Source: CAZVFX01 sp964626565
GTDB lineage: Bacteria > Myxococcota_A > UBA9042 > CAIXZC01
DNA: 64,000 bases
Reading direction: 5' to 3'
Assembly (NCBI GenBank): GCA_964626565.1
Contig: CAZVFX010000001.1
Location: 111,797 to 175,796 of the forward strand
Shown: piece by piece, positions 35,081 through 43,732 of the stretch
Layout of the letters: the number at the start of each line of letters is the position of its first letter
Numbering within the stretch: the stretch's first letter is position 1
Program-made: the position numbers and the translations under genes
The notes under the pieces: generated by a model
The model's database searches: none
What the model saw: only the letters and a program-made list of their open reading frames with translations
What the model was told of the DNA's origin: nothing

Positions 35081-38000
35081 CTATAGTCCTTCGCAGGGCA
35101 GATCTTTGCCCGGCGTGGAATCATCCACCTGAACGCCGTCCGGTGAGTGGAGGGTGTCGAAGAACTGGATGGCGTCTTCGGCAGCCTTCACCGCAGCATC
35201 GCCCAGGTCGGCGTCACTCCCGCACGGATTGAAGAAGAAGCCGTGGCATTCCGGCTCGTACTCTTTGTATAGAGGCGCAGTGCCGCCGTTGCGTGCCGCA
35301 CACGCCAGTTCCAGGGTGGTGCCCTCGGGAAAGAGGCTGTCGTCCTTGGCCCTCATCATGAAGATCGGTTTTGGGTCCTGGCCGTCGAGGGGCATCTTCG
35401 ACAGGTGGCGGGCGTAGTGCACCGGGTCCCCGCGGTCGAGAAGCGTCTGGGCTGTTTCCAGGAACTGGTAGTAGCCCGGCGTCCCTTCTTCGTAGCCCAT
35501 GGCTGCCAGCGCAGTGACGATGGGCTCCTTGAAGTCTTCGTCCGGAGTCTCAGCCAGCACCCGGGTGAGATTGCCGCCGGTGGCCACGAACACCGCGGCG
35601 TCGATGTCTTTCGACACCGCCACTGCGGGAATCCCCACCAGCGCTCCGAGGGAGTGCCCTACAAAGTAGATCTCGTCGGTATCCAGCAGGTTCAGGTCTT
35701 CCGTCTTGCCGTCCAGTCCGTCCATGAGTCCCGACGGCCCCTTATCGGACAGCATGGCCGCAAGCTGCACCAGGTTGAGGGAGGCCTGCACGATGTGGTC
35801 CCGGGTCGCGGCTGCGTCTGCGGACAGGAAACCGGCGCTGTCTTCGCCGCCCTCGGCAACCAGGTCGCCATGGAGCACGATGTCCGTGGCCACCACCGCA
35901 TAGCCGGCGGCCAGGAATCGATCCACCTGTGATTTCACGTGGCCCTTATGTCCCCCAAGGCCGTGCTGGAGAATGACGATTGGATAGCCGTTGCCGGCTT
36001 CCACCTGTTCCGGGTCCGGGATGAAGAGCAGGAAGGGAAGGGTGTTTGTCGTCCACACCGGATCGCCCTTGTCGTTGAAGACCATGCGGCCGAAGTCCGG
36101 TGGGTCGGCCGCCAGGTTGGTCTCGGCCAGGGCGGTGTATCCGGAGAAGGTGCCATTGAGTACCACCGTACCCGCGTGAGGCATGGAGTAGTCGCCCAGG
36201 TCCGCGTCTGCCGGGGCCTGTGCGGTACCGGTGATGGTCTCCGCCAGGGTCATGGTGGCCAGGTCCTTTCTGATGTCCACGAGCCACTCGCCGATTCGCT
36301 GGGTGGTGAAGGTCCAGAACATGAGCACCCGCGCCCGTTCTACCCCTAAGGGGGAGTCGAGAGCGGAAAAGATCGGTTCGTAGTTCAGTCGCAACTGCTC
36401 CAACTGCGCCGCATCTGCGTCGCTGAGCGTGGAGGGCACGTTGCTCTTGCCTTCCTCGTTCACCAGGGGGAATTCCGAGCGGGCCAGGTAGTACGCCGGT
36501 CCCACTGCAATGGGATAGGGGTTGCCATCCGCGTCCTTGTCCACGGACTCCAGGTTGTCAAATGCCAGCACCATGTAGCGGCGGCCGGCCCGCAACGGCT
36601 GGCCGGGTTCTGCGACAATGGAGAGCTGGTCGTTTTCGAACCATGCTTTGACTTCACCCTCAGTGTACATGTTGTCCGCCATGAGCAGCGGCTGGAGGGC
36701 CACCATCGGGTCCTCGGCGGTGAGGTCCACTTCGGTGACGTCCGCCATGGCCAGGGAGACGTCGCCCAGACCTTTCTGCAGCACTCCCAGCAGCCCCTGG
36801 GAAGGCACGTCGGACAACCAGACGAAGGAGTTTTCGTTGAGGGGCCTGAGGAACCGGGTGCGCACCGGTGTGAGCGGGGAGAAGCCGTCCAGCTTGTTCA
36901 TCTGCTCCACCACGTCTTTCTGGGCGTCCGGCCACGAGGGGTCAATGGGGAGGTTGACGTTGGTAGGATTGCCGCCGGCATCCAGAGCCATGAGCACGTC
37001 GTTGGGGAAGGGCACAATGCCTGCGGTCGGGTCGAACATCGCCTCGTTGCCACTCTGGACCCTGAAGCTCCAAACGCCGGCGATATCGGCACGGGAGTCG
37101 CTGAGCCCAACCGCAGTTATCACCGCGTTCACGCCTAGCCGGATCGCTTCAAGCAGGACGGCGTCGTCATCGGTGATGCCCACTTCAGCCAGTTGGCTTT
37201 CGCCCGCGTCGTTGACCACCGCCTCGGTGAGCTTGGAGATAGCGGTTACGTCGGACGGCGACACCTTGAAGCTGGTGCCTGCGGTGTCGATGCCCCGGGT
37301 GATGACGGCTGCGTATGAGGTCGCAGCTTCCAGGGTTTCGGCGGACACCATCGTCAGCCCTGTCCCGGCTTCATTCAGGGTCAGTGACGCGCCGATCTTC
37401 TCGCTGGCTCCCGTGGCGTCGATCTTGAACAGGTGCACCGATTCAGCCGTGACGCTGGCCGGGTCTACCGGCAGAGAGAAGTTGGCGGCCAGCGTCATCG
37501 ATGCAGGCCACCCGTCCAGCGAGTTCATGTAAGCCACAAAATCCTTCGACGCGTCGGCGTCGTTTTCACAGTCGATGGGGAGGCACAGGTGCCCTTCCAG
37601 GCAGTCGGCTGAACCGTCCGCATCGCAGTCGTGCTGAGAGCCGGCGGCAGATGTCATTACCAGGTCGTTGGGGGTAGGAAGCAGGCCCACGCTCGGGTCG
37701 TTTACTACGAACGCCCCGGGCCGGATGGATATCGTCCACGCCAGCGCGATGTCGACCCGGGCAATCTGCTCGGCGCCGGCAGCTTCGCTGGCCAGAAAGT
37801 CGAACAGGGGAGCCAGCCCTTTTCTGAACGCCTCGAGCTGCACCGCGTCTTTGTCGGGCAGTGCGGAAACGCTGAAGCCGTCTTCCTCCAACGCCTCGGT
37901 GCCCTTGAGCAGGTTGAACGCATAGCTGGACTTGATGCCTGCGCCGTCCACGTTCTTCACGCCGGTGGTGATTATCATGGCGTAGACGTGTGCCTGGGTC

Positions 38001-38539
38001 CAGCCGGAAGGGGGCGGGCCGATGGTCAACGGGGTGACTCCCGATTCGGCATCGTATTCGCCCGGGGTGATTACCACGCCTTCGACGCGGGTAGCAGCGT
38101 TTTCGGCAATCCCGGTTATGTCAAGGACGTAGACGTTCTCGTCAGTGAGGGTGGTCTCGTCTATGGCAGCCCCTTTGAACGAGGTGGCGACCGGCAATAT
38201 GGTGATGAAACCCGACAGGGTGTTGAGATAGCTCTCAACGAATTGCACTGTCGCCGCGGCGTTGAATGCGGGAACCGGCACCGGGTCATCTTTGCCCAGA
38301 ACATCAAGCTCGACCTCCAGGGGAAGACTCACCTTCGGGAGGTTGTCAGGACCTGTAACGATGAGCAGGTCACTGGGAGTGGGGACTGCGGGAAAAAGCA
38401 GGTGTTGCTCGTCGGGCGACATCGGAGCCGGGTCGAACTCGGCCACGGTCACGTTAGTAGGCTCTACCGTGTCCACTCCCTTGCAACTACACAGCAGGCC
38501 GACGCTCAGAATCAACGTAAGTGCGATCTTAATTCTCAT
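35081..38539 (-). CDS. Large VolA/Pla-1-like lipase lipoprotein
   Basis: 1,152 residues from ATG 38539 (MRIKIALTLILSVGLLCSC, lipobox CSC-type); GGGGG just upstream supports this start over an earlier in-frame ATG. Residues ~20-800 are Ig-like/beta-rich, with two similar halves carrying F-P-x-PND-x-L-M segments (LLPTPNDLVM, IVPFPNDVLM) and repeated AD-x-AQLE-type blocks, as in the N-terminal region of Vibrio extracellular lipases. The C-terminal ~300 residues are an alpha/beta hydrolase: VILQHGLGGHKG (oxyanion region), GHSLGALVG (nucleophile serine near 960) and a late ECHGFFF (likely catalytic histidine). A phospholipid or lysophospholipid substrate is inferred by analogy to VolA. It is transcribed with the FadL-type gene. 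Confidence 0.85.
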   Translation of the reverse strand: MRIKIALTLILSVGLLCSCKGVDTVEPTNVTVAEFDPAPMSPDEQHLLFPAVPTPSDLLIVTGPDNLPKVSLPLEVELDVLGKDDPVPVPAFNAAATVQFVESYLNTLSGFITILPVATSFKGAAIDETTLTDENVYVLDITGIAENAATRVEGVVITPGEYDAESGVTPLTIGPPPSGWTQAHVYAMIITTGVKNVDGAGIKSSYAFNLLKGTEALEEDGFSVSALPDKDAVQLEAFRKGLAPLFDFLASEAAGAEQIARVDIALAWTISIRPGAFVVNDPSVGLLPTPNDLVMTSAAGSQHDCDADGSADCLEGHLCLPIDCENDADASKDFVAYMNSLDGWPASMTLAANFSLPVDPASVTAESVHLFKIDATGASEKIGASLTLNEAGTGLTMVSAETLEAATSYAAVITRGIDTAGTSFKVSPSDVTAISKLTEAVVNDAGESQLAEVGITDDDAVLLEAIRLGVNAVITAVGLSDSRADIAGVWSFRVQSGNEAMFDPTAGIVPFPNDVLMALDAGGNPTNVNLPIDPSWPDAQKDVVEQMNKLDGFSPLTPVRTRFLRPLNENSFVWLSDVPSQGLLGVLQKGLGDVSLAMADVTEVDLTAEDPMVALQPLLMADNMYTEGEVKAWFENDQLSIVAEPGQPLRAGRRYMVLAFDNLESVDKDADGNPYPIAVGPAYYLARSEFPLVNEEGKSNVPSTLSDADAAQLEQLRLNYEPIFSALDSPLGVERARVLMFWTFTTQRIGEWLVDIRKDLATMTLAETITGTAQAPADADLGDYSMPHAGTVVLNGTFSGYTALAETNLAADPPDFGRMVFNDKGDPVWTTNTLPFLLFIPDPEQVEAGNGYPIVILQHGLGGHKGHVKSQVDRFLAAGYAVVATDIVLHGDLVAEGGEDSAGFLSADAAATRDHIVQASLNLVQLAAMLSDKGPSGLMDGLDGKTEDLNLLDTDEIYFVGHSLGALVGIPAVAVSKDIDAAVFVATGGNLTRVLAETPDEDFKEPIVTALAAMGYEEGTPGYYQFLETAQTLLDRGDPVHYARHLSKMPLDGQDPKPIFMMRAKDDSLFPEGTTLELACAARNGGTAPLYKEYEPECHGFFFNPCGSDADLGDAAVKAAEDAIQFFDTLHSPDGVQVDDSTPGKDLPCEGL

Positions 38540-38567
38540 GGTTATCCCCCATGTAAACATTGGCCTT

Positions 38568-38595
38568 ATCTTACGAAAAGATCTGGATACGGCAA
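38568..38595 (-). promoter_or_regulatory. Promoter-like pair upstream of the lipase gene
   Basis: Minus strand: TTGCCG (38590-38595), 16-base spacer, TAAGAT (38568-38573), about 28 bases before ATG 38539. The lipase and FadL-type genes would be transcribed from here, separately from khpA upstream. Confidence 0.35.
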
Positions 38596-38656
38596 GAAGA
38601 AAGCAGCAAGCGGTGGAAAGGAAAGGCACAAGGCGGTAAAAGAAAGGGAGTTGCTG

Positions 38657-38917
38657 CTAGCGGTTTTCCAGAATCTGCAGAACCGCTTTTTTGCCCAGCT
38701 TGGTGGACAGGGCAGTGAGAAGGACGCGCAGGGACTGGGCCATGCGCCCTTCCCTGCCGATGACTTTGCCGATGTCGCTGTCATCGGCGGACAGTTCCAC
38801 AACGACCATGCTGCCGCTCTCCAGCAAGGACACCTTGACGCTATCGGGATGGTCGACGATTGCTCTTACCACGGTTTCGACGAAAGCACTGATTTCTTGT
38901 CCCGGATTGGTGTCCAT
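38657..38917 (-). CDS. khpA: KH-domain RNA-binding protein KhpA
   Basis: 86 residues, the normal size. A single KH fold with the GxxG loop in DIGKVIGREGRMAQSLRVLL, preceded by VKVSLLES...VVVELS strands. KhpA binds RNA, often as a dimer with KhpB, and affects cell division and small-RNA biology in Gram-positives. In many genomes it follows rpsP; here it stands alone with its own promoter-like sequence and GAGGAGG ribosome site. Confidence 0.93.
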   Translation of the reverse strand: MDTNPGQEISAFVETVVRAIVDHPDSVKVSLLESGSMVVVELSADDSDIGKVIGREGRMAQSLRVLLTALSTKLGKKAVLQILENR

Positions 38918-39222
38918 GGTCCTCCTCGTGTGAGCTCGTGCCGCGTTCCGTGGTCAGTTGTGGACGGTCTTCCTCGTCCCTAATCCTATCGTAATGCAAA
39001 GATTGGTAGGTTTCAACGAAATTCTTAATCTGGTTTGCGAGGTACGATGCACCGTATCTGACGAGGCGCCGCGGCTGTGGAGAAGCGGGCAATCTGCTGG
39101 ACGCCGGGAGATGGGGAAGGTATGGTCGAGTCACGAGCCACCGGAAGTCCCTCGCCTTGATGTTTCCCGGCCTTGCGGTGGAAGACTCGGCGAAGCTGAC
39201 TAACAGTGAAGAGGTGGCTCCC
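38918..39222. other. 305-base divergent intergenic region
   Basis: Lies between khpA and the plus-strand lipoprotein. I see the khpA promoter-like pair at 38988-39016 but no tRNA or other RNA gene. The frames that stay open across it have arginine/serine-rich, shadow-like composition. A promoter for the plus-strand gene was not identified. Confidence 0.5.
38988..39016 (-). promoter_or_regulatory. Sigma-70-type promoter for khpA
   Basis: Minus strand: TTGAAA (39011-39016), 17-base spacer, TACGAT (38988-38993), giving a leader of about 64 bases before ATG 38917. Confidence 0.45.
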
Positions 39223-40347
39223 GTGCGCAATCGCCATACCATCGTTCCTGCTGTGCTTCTTGTCTTGAGCCTGGTCGCCTGTTCCTCCGGCCCCAACGAT
39301 ACCGATTCTCCTGCGGATGCCCTGGACATCTCCGAGAGCGTCGAGCCGGCTGACGCCGTGGCGGACCGTGTCGAAGAGGTCGCTGTCACCGATGGCGCCC
39401 GCGGCGTTGATCAGCCCGTCATCAACGATGTGGCCGTTGACGCGACGCTGGCCGACGGTGAGAATGACTGGGGCGCGCCGGAGACCGCGGACACGCCCAC
39501 AATCGACCCCGGCCCGGCCGGACCCTGCTTGCTGGCCGAAAAGGCCGGGCGCTTCGAAATCGCCGATTTCGATATCTTCGCTGCCGTCATGGGCACGGTA
39601 AACAGCGGCGTGATACCTCTTACCGTGCTGGAAGAGGTCGGCAAGGCGGGCGACTGCAGGCTCATGAACAAGACCATTCCGTTGTGCAACCCACCGTGCA
39701 CCCCGGGCGACCTCTGCACAGGCGACGGCTCGTGCATTCCCTTCCCCTTCCCTCAGGATGTCGGCACGGTAACCGTGACCGGGCTTGTTCAGCCCGTCGA
39801 AATCGAGGTGGGCCCGGGCAACGATTATTACGACACGACGTTGCCCTCACCACCGTGGGAGCCGGGGTCACACGTGGTGCTCTCGGCTGCGGGCGGTGCG
39901 TACTCGGCCTTCGAGTTGGAGGTCGATGCGGTGGAGCCCATAACCGGTGTCAACGAGAAGTGGTCCATCGATCCGGGAGAGCCGCTGGAGATTAGCTGGA
40001 CCCCGTCGGAGGGACCGGGTCGCATCTACATCTACGTCAACGTGGATCAGCACGGGGTCTCCCCGGTTACCCTCTTCTGCGATACAGAGGACACCGGCAG
40101 CCTCACGGTGGACGCCACACTTATCGACCAGTTCCTGAGCTTTGGGGTCTCGGGCTTCGCAGTAGGTGAACTGCGTCGGCGCTCCGTCGATTCGGTCACC
40201 ATAGAACCCGGCTGCGTGGAGCTATCGATTTTCGATGGATTCGTTCCCCTCCCTGTGGTCGGAGGTCACACGCCCTGCAACAGCACTGCCGACTGCCCGG
40301 AGGGGCAGAAGTGCAACGTGATGATCAATACGTGCATTGACGAGTAG
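39223..40347 (+). CDS. Secreted lipoprotein of unknown function
   Basis: 374 residues from GTG 39223 (MRNRHTIVPAVLLVLSLVAC, lipobox LVAC), chosen because GAGGTGG lies just upstream and the signal peptide then begins cleanly; an ATG 66 bases earlier is in frame but adds a poor leader. Residues ~25-105 are acidic and low-complexity. The middle has a small cysteine cluster (C-x2-PC-x4-LC), then a beta-sandwich-like segment (VTVTGLVQPVEIEVGPGNDYYDTT, with later YIYVNVDQHG). The last 25 residues are another short cysteine module (C-x5-C-x4-KC-x6-C). I do not recognise the family. It is convergent with the gene at 40360, only 12 bases apart. Confidence 0.8.
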   Translation: MRNRHTIVPAVLLVLSLVACSSGPNDTDSPADALDISESVEPADAVADRVEEVAVTDGARGVDQPVINDVAVDATLADGENDWGAPETADTPTIDPGPAGPCLLAEKAGRFEIADFDIFAAVMGTVNSGVIPLTVLEEVGKAGDCRLMNKTIPLCNPPCTPGDLCTGDGSCIPFPFPQDVGTVTVTGLVQPVEIEVGPGNDYYDTTLPSPPWEPGSHVVLSAAGGAYSAFELEVDAVEPITGVNEKWSIDPGEPLEISWTPSEGPGRIYIYVNVDQHGVSPVTLFCDTEDTGSLTVDATLIDQFLSFGVSGFAVGELRRRSVDSVTIEPGCVELSIFDGFVPLPVVGGHTPCNSTADCPEGQKCNVMINTCIDE

Positions 40348-40359
40348 CTTGTGGCCTGA

Positions 40360-42258
40360 CTAAGGGAAAGGCACCTTCTTGCCCGGGACCCCGAGGGAGA
40401 GTTCCAGAACCTCGAAGGTCGCACCGTTGGGTACGAACATGTGGTTGGGATTCCACCCTCCGGTGCCCTGACCCCAGGCCATGTTTGGAATCCAGAAGCT
40501 CTCGTCGACAACGATCTCGAACGAGGCGCCGTCCGGCGGCAGCCGGATCATACCGCCGGCGGAGTAGTCGTTGACGTACAGGTTCCCGCAGATGTCGACC
40601 TCAAGGCCGTCGAGGCCGTTGCCGAGTTGCATGGACCACTTGTGCGGCGGCTGGAACGTGCCGTCCGGGTTCTTGTCGATGGCCCAGATGAATCCGTCCC
40701 CTTGCCACCCCGCGACGTAGAGGCGCTCGTACTTGGGGTCGAAGGTTACGCCGTTGGGGTGCAGGATCGTGCCGTCGCTCAGCACCTCGTAGTCGTTGAA
40801 GCCGTAGGGGTCCACCTTGAGCACAAGGCTTTGCGTCTCGTCGGAAACGTAGGCGAAACCGTCCAGGTCGGCGGTGAGCCCGTTGGGGTAGATGAGGCCG
40901 GTGACGATGGGAGTCTTTGCTCCGTCCTGGCTGACCCGGTAAACGGTGCCGGTGAAGTTGTCGTTGACGATGAGTTCACCGGACGGGATGAAGACGATTC
41001 CCGCCCGCTGCTTAAGGCCGGGGACGAACACCTCGGCCTCACCGTAGTAGCTGCTCTTGAAAATGTGCTGAATGTTCGAGCCGACGAGGTAGCCCTTTTC
41101 GTCCATGGCGATGCCTTCCGATGCGATGGCACCCGGCACAAGCACCGGATCGAACGGTCCCTGAGGCAGGTCGGCGCAGTTGACCGGGCAGGGGCAGAAC
41201 CCGTCGCACCCGTCGGAAACGCACGGTACATCTTCTATGCAGTCAGGCACACATACCTCGCATGCCCCGGCGTCGTTGCAGATAGTTCCTTCCCCGCACG
41301 TCCCGCAGTCTCCGCCGCAGCCGTCGGCTCCGCACTGTTTGCCGTCGCAATCTGCGGTACAGTCCACGCACTGGAACTCGGTGCAAATGGTGCCCGGTTC
41401 GCAAACGCCGCAGAAGTCGCCGCAGCCATCATCCCCACAGGTCTTGCCCTCGCAGTCCGGCACGCAGCACCCGGATAATTCCGGGCAGGCTACACACACA
41501 TTGTCGCAGCAGTCGCCATAGTCAAAGCACAGCTCGTCGCAGAAGCAGCCGTCGATGGACCCGCCGCACTGGCCGACACAGCCGCCCGAGGCGCAGACAA
41601 AGTCTATGCAGACCTCGCTCTTGCTTTCGCACTCGCCGCAACTCCCTTCGCAGCCGTCATCTCCGCACTGTTTGTCGTCGCAGTCCGGCTGGCAGGAGTC
41701 CTCGCAGAGCCCCTCGTCACAAACCTCTCCCGGCTCGCAGACCCCGCAGGCCCCGCCGCAGCCGTCATCGCCGCATTCCTTGCCGGCACAGTCCGGCTGG
41801 CATTCGGGTTGGCACTTCCCGTCCTGGCAAATCTCCCCTTCAGCGCATTCTCCGCACGAGCCTCCGCACCCGTCGTCACCGCACTTTATGGCGTGGCAGT
41901 ACGGTTTGCAGTAGGGCTCGCAGAGCCCGTCTTCGCAAATCTTAGCTTCCCCACACGTGCCGCACTCTCCGCCGCAGCCGTCCTCCCCGCACATCTTGTC
42001 TTCGCATTCCGGCTGGCACACATCGGGATTTTCGGTTTCGTGCTCCGGGACCACGTCCTCCGGGCCCGCTTCCGGCAGTGTGTCTTGCACTTCCACGGTT
42101 TCAGGCGCAGTCTGTGCGTCCTGCATGTCCGTGGAATCCTGCGCAACCTCGGCGATCTGATCCGGGATTGTCGTATCCGCATCGCCCTTCCCCGCGCTGC
42201 AGGCTACCCCGAAAGTGAGGAACAGGAGCGCAACAGTAGCATTCTTCCATCTTGTCAT
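40360..42258 (-). CDS. Cysteine-rich lipoprotein with somatomedin-B-like and SMP-30-like propeller domains
   Basis: 632 residues from ATG 42258 (MTRWKNATVALLFLTFGVAC, lipobox GVAC); GGAGG lies 5 bases upstream, and an in-frame extension of 51 residues is rejected. Six C-x3-x-CG-x-DGCGG-x-CG-x-C modules, the same type as in the giant lipoprotein, occupy residues ~60-360. Between the fourth and fifth (about 223-256) is a segment with cysteine spacing C-x-C-x3-C-x5-CC, one mismatch from the somatomedin-B signature. Residues ~365-632 form a six-bladed SMP-30/gluconolactonase-like propeller (GIAMDEKGYLV, PNGLTADLDGFAYV, LDGLEVDICGNLYV). An extracellular binding or hydrolase role is possible; metal ligands were not confirmed. 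Confidence 0.87.
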   Translation of the reverse strand: MTRWKNATVALLFLTFGVACSAGKGDADTTIPDQIAEVAQDSTDMQDAQTAPETVEVQDTLPEAGPEDVVPEHETENPDVCQPECEDKMCGEDGCGGECGTCGEAKICEDGLCEPYCKPYCHAIKCGDDGCGGSCGECAEGEICQDGKCQPECQPDCAGKECGDDGCGGACGVCEPGEVCDEGLCEDSCQPDCDDKQCGDDGCEGSCGECESKSEVCIDFVCASGGCVGQCGGSIDGCFCDELCFDYGDCCDNVCVACPELSGCCVPDCEGKTCGDDGCGDFCGVCEPGTICTEFQCVDCTADCDGKQCGADGCGGDCGTCGEGTICNDAGACEVCVPDCIEDVPCVSDGCDGFCPCPVNCADLPQGPFDPVLVPGAIASEGIAMDEKGYLVGSNIQHIFKSSYYGEAEVFVPGLKQRAGIVFIPSGELIVNDNFTGTVYRVSQDGAKTPIVTGLIYPNGLTADLDGFAYVSDETQSLVLKVDPYGFNDYEVLSDGTILHPNGVTFDPKYERLYVAGWQGDGFIWAIDKNPDGTFQPPHKWSMQLGNGLDGLEVDICGNLYVNDYSAGGMIRLPPDGASFEIVVDESFWIPNMAWGQGTGGWNPNHMFVPNGATFEVLELSLGVPGKKVPFP

Positions 42259-42322
42259 AGCCGCCTCCGGCGAGATTCTCCACCGATGCTGATGATAGAG
42301 AAGAGGGTCTGTTTCCTCAAGG

Positions 42323-43732
42323 TTATTCGACGCCCATACTGCCTGAGCCTGGTGGTAAGGGAAATGATGTACGTTGCAGGAGCACGTCCTGCCATTTGTA
42401 CCAGCGGTCACGGACCTGGCCGGAGAGGTATACGGAGCCGGTTACAAGAATCAGGTCCTCGGGGTCAGCGATGTCAAGGGCGAGTTGGATTGCGGCCCGT
42501 GGGTTGGGAGCGGTTTTTGTCACTGGTGCGAACCTCCGGGCGCGCCGGGCCAGTTCTTCGGGCGGCACAGTCTTCTTGCCGTAGAGTTGAGGACGGGTTG
42601 TGATCACCACGTCGGGTTTGCGGGACAACGCGCTGAGCATTTCCGGTCCACGGCTGATTCCGGTGGCTCCGAAAACGATGAAAAGGCGCTTGCCCGCGTT
42701 GGTCAGGGACCTGCCCAAGGCTGCCATCTTCTGCTCGTTATGGGCCGCGTCGAGAATCACCGTAGGGTTCTCCTGCAGAACCTCCATCCTGCCGGGGAGG
42801 GGGCGGCCGGTAAGGCCTTCAGCGATGGCCGCAGGGGTTACCGGGCATCCCGACTCGGCCAGCGCGTCGGCTGCCGAGGCCGCGACCGCCATGTTGCGCA
42901 CCGGGTAGCCGGACAGTTCCTCCGGGCGGCGGATCTCCACGTCGCCCAGGCCGGGGAGGCTGAAAACCAGCGTCTCGGCTCCATCCCGGGTCGCGTTGCG
43001 TACTACCTTGTCGGGATGCAGCGGTCTCAGTTCGCAACCCTGCCGCCGGGCCTCGTCCTCGAACACTCGCCACACCTCCCTCGAGTACACTGCCAGGGCC
43101 AGCGGTGCGCCCGCCATGATGCCCGCCTTGTGCCACGCGATGTCCTTGAGGCCGGGGCCCAGGCTTTCAATGTGGTCGAAGCCGATGTCGGTGATTACCG
43201 CCAATCGCCGGTCCAGCCCCTGGACCAGGTCGAACCTCCCTCCCAGCCCCGTCTCCATGACGCACCAGTCGATGGCCTCTCGCCGGAATGCGCAGTACGA
43301 CAAAGCCAGGGACGCCATACCGTGGACGGAGGCGGGGCAATCGTGACGGTATCGGAAAGCTTCCGTCACAGGCTTCACCTCCCGGTAAGCCCGATGAAAC
43401 TGCTCGGGGGAGGCGTACTTTCCATCCACCCAGGTTTTTTCTGTTGCCACCTGCAGATAGGGGGATATGTGCAGCCCGGTCTTCTGTCCCGCGGCGTAAA
43501 GAATGCGGCTCAAATAGTGTGCAACCGACCCTTTGCCCGAGGTGCCCGCGATTTGAACCGATGGGTAGGCAGCTTGCGGATTCGACAGGCAGCCGTTGAA
43601 CTTCAGCGCGGTTGCCACCTTGCCGGCCGGGGTTCTAAGCCTAGGGGTGTGCCGCAGAATTTCAGCATCGATGTAGTTGCGGGCTTCGAGGTAGAGGTTT
43701 ACCGGGGAGAGACCTTGAGGAGGGGACGTCAT
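42323..43732 (-). CDS. folC: Folylpolyglutamate synthase / dihydrofolate synthase
   Basis: 469 residues. ATP-dependent addition of glutamate to folates (and to dihydropteroate) in the cytoplasm. Mur-ligase-type motifs: P-loop GTSGKGSVA, HISPYL, ETGLGGRFD, TDIGFDHIESLG, HKAGIM, the linker ILDAAHNEQKM and the C-terminal TGSVYLSG. Its ATG shares a base with the upstream lipoprotein stop (TAATG), so it is the third gene of a coupled hutU-lipoprotein-folC set. Confidence 0.95.
   Translation of the reverse strand: MTSPPQGLSPVNLYLEARNYIDAEILRHTPRLRTPAGKVATALKFNGCLSNPQAAYPSVQIAGTSGKGSVAHYLSRILYAAGQKTGLHISPYLQVATEKTWVDGKYASPEQFHRAYREVKPVTEAFRYRHDCPASVHGMASLALSYCAFRREAIDWCVMETGLGGRFDLVQGLDRRLAVITDIGFDHIESLGPGLKDIAWHKAGIMAGAPLALAVYSREVWRVFEDEARRQGCELRPLHPDKVVRNATRDGAETLVFSLPGLGDVEIRRPEELSGYPVRNMAVAASAADALAESGCPVTPAAIAEGLTGRPLPGRMEVLQENPTVILDAAHNEQKMAALGRSLTNAGKRLFIVFGATGISRGPEMLSALSRKPDVVITTRPQLYGKKTVPPEELARRARRFAPVTKTAPNPRAAIQLALDIADPEDLILVTGSVYLSGQVRDRWYKWQDVLLQRTSFPLPPGSGSMGVE

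Noticed and set aside
38841..39389. Minus-strand frame across khpA and the divergent gap
   Set aside because: Ser/Arg/Thr-rich with no recognisable features; khpA in the other frame has a KH motif and its own promoter.
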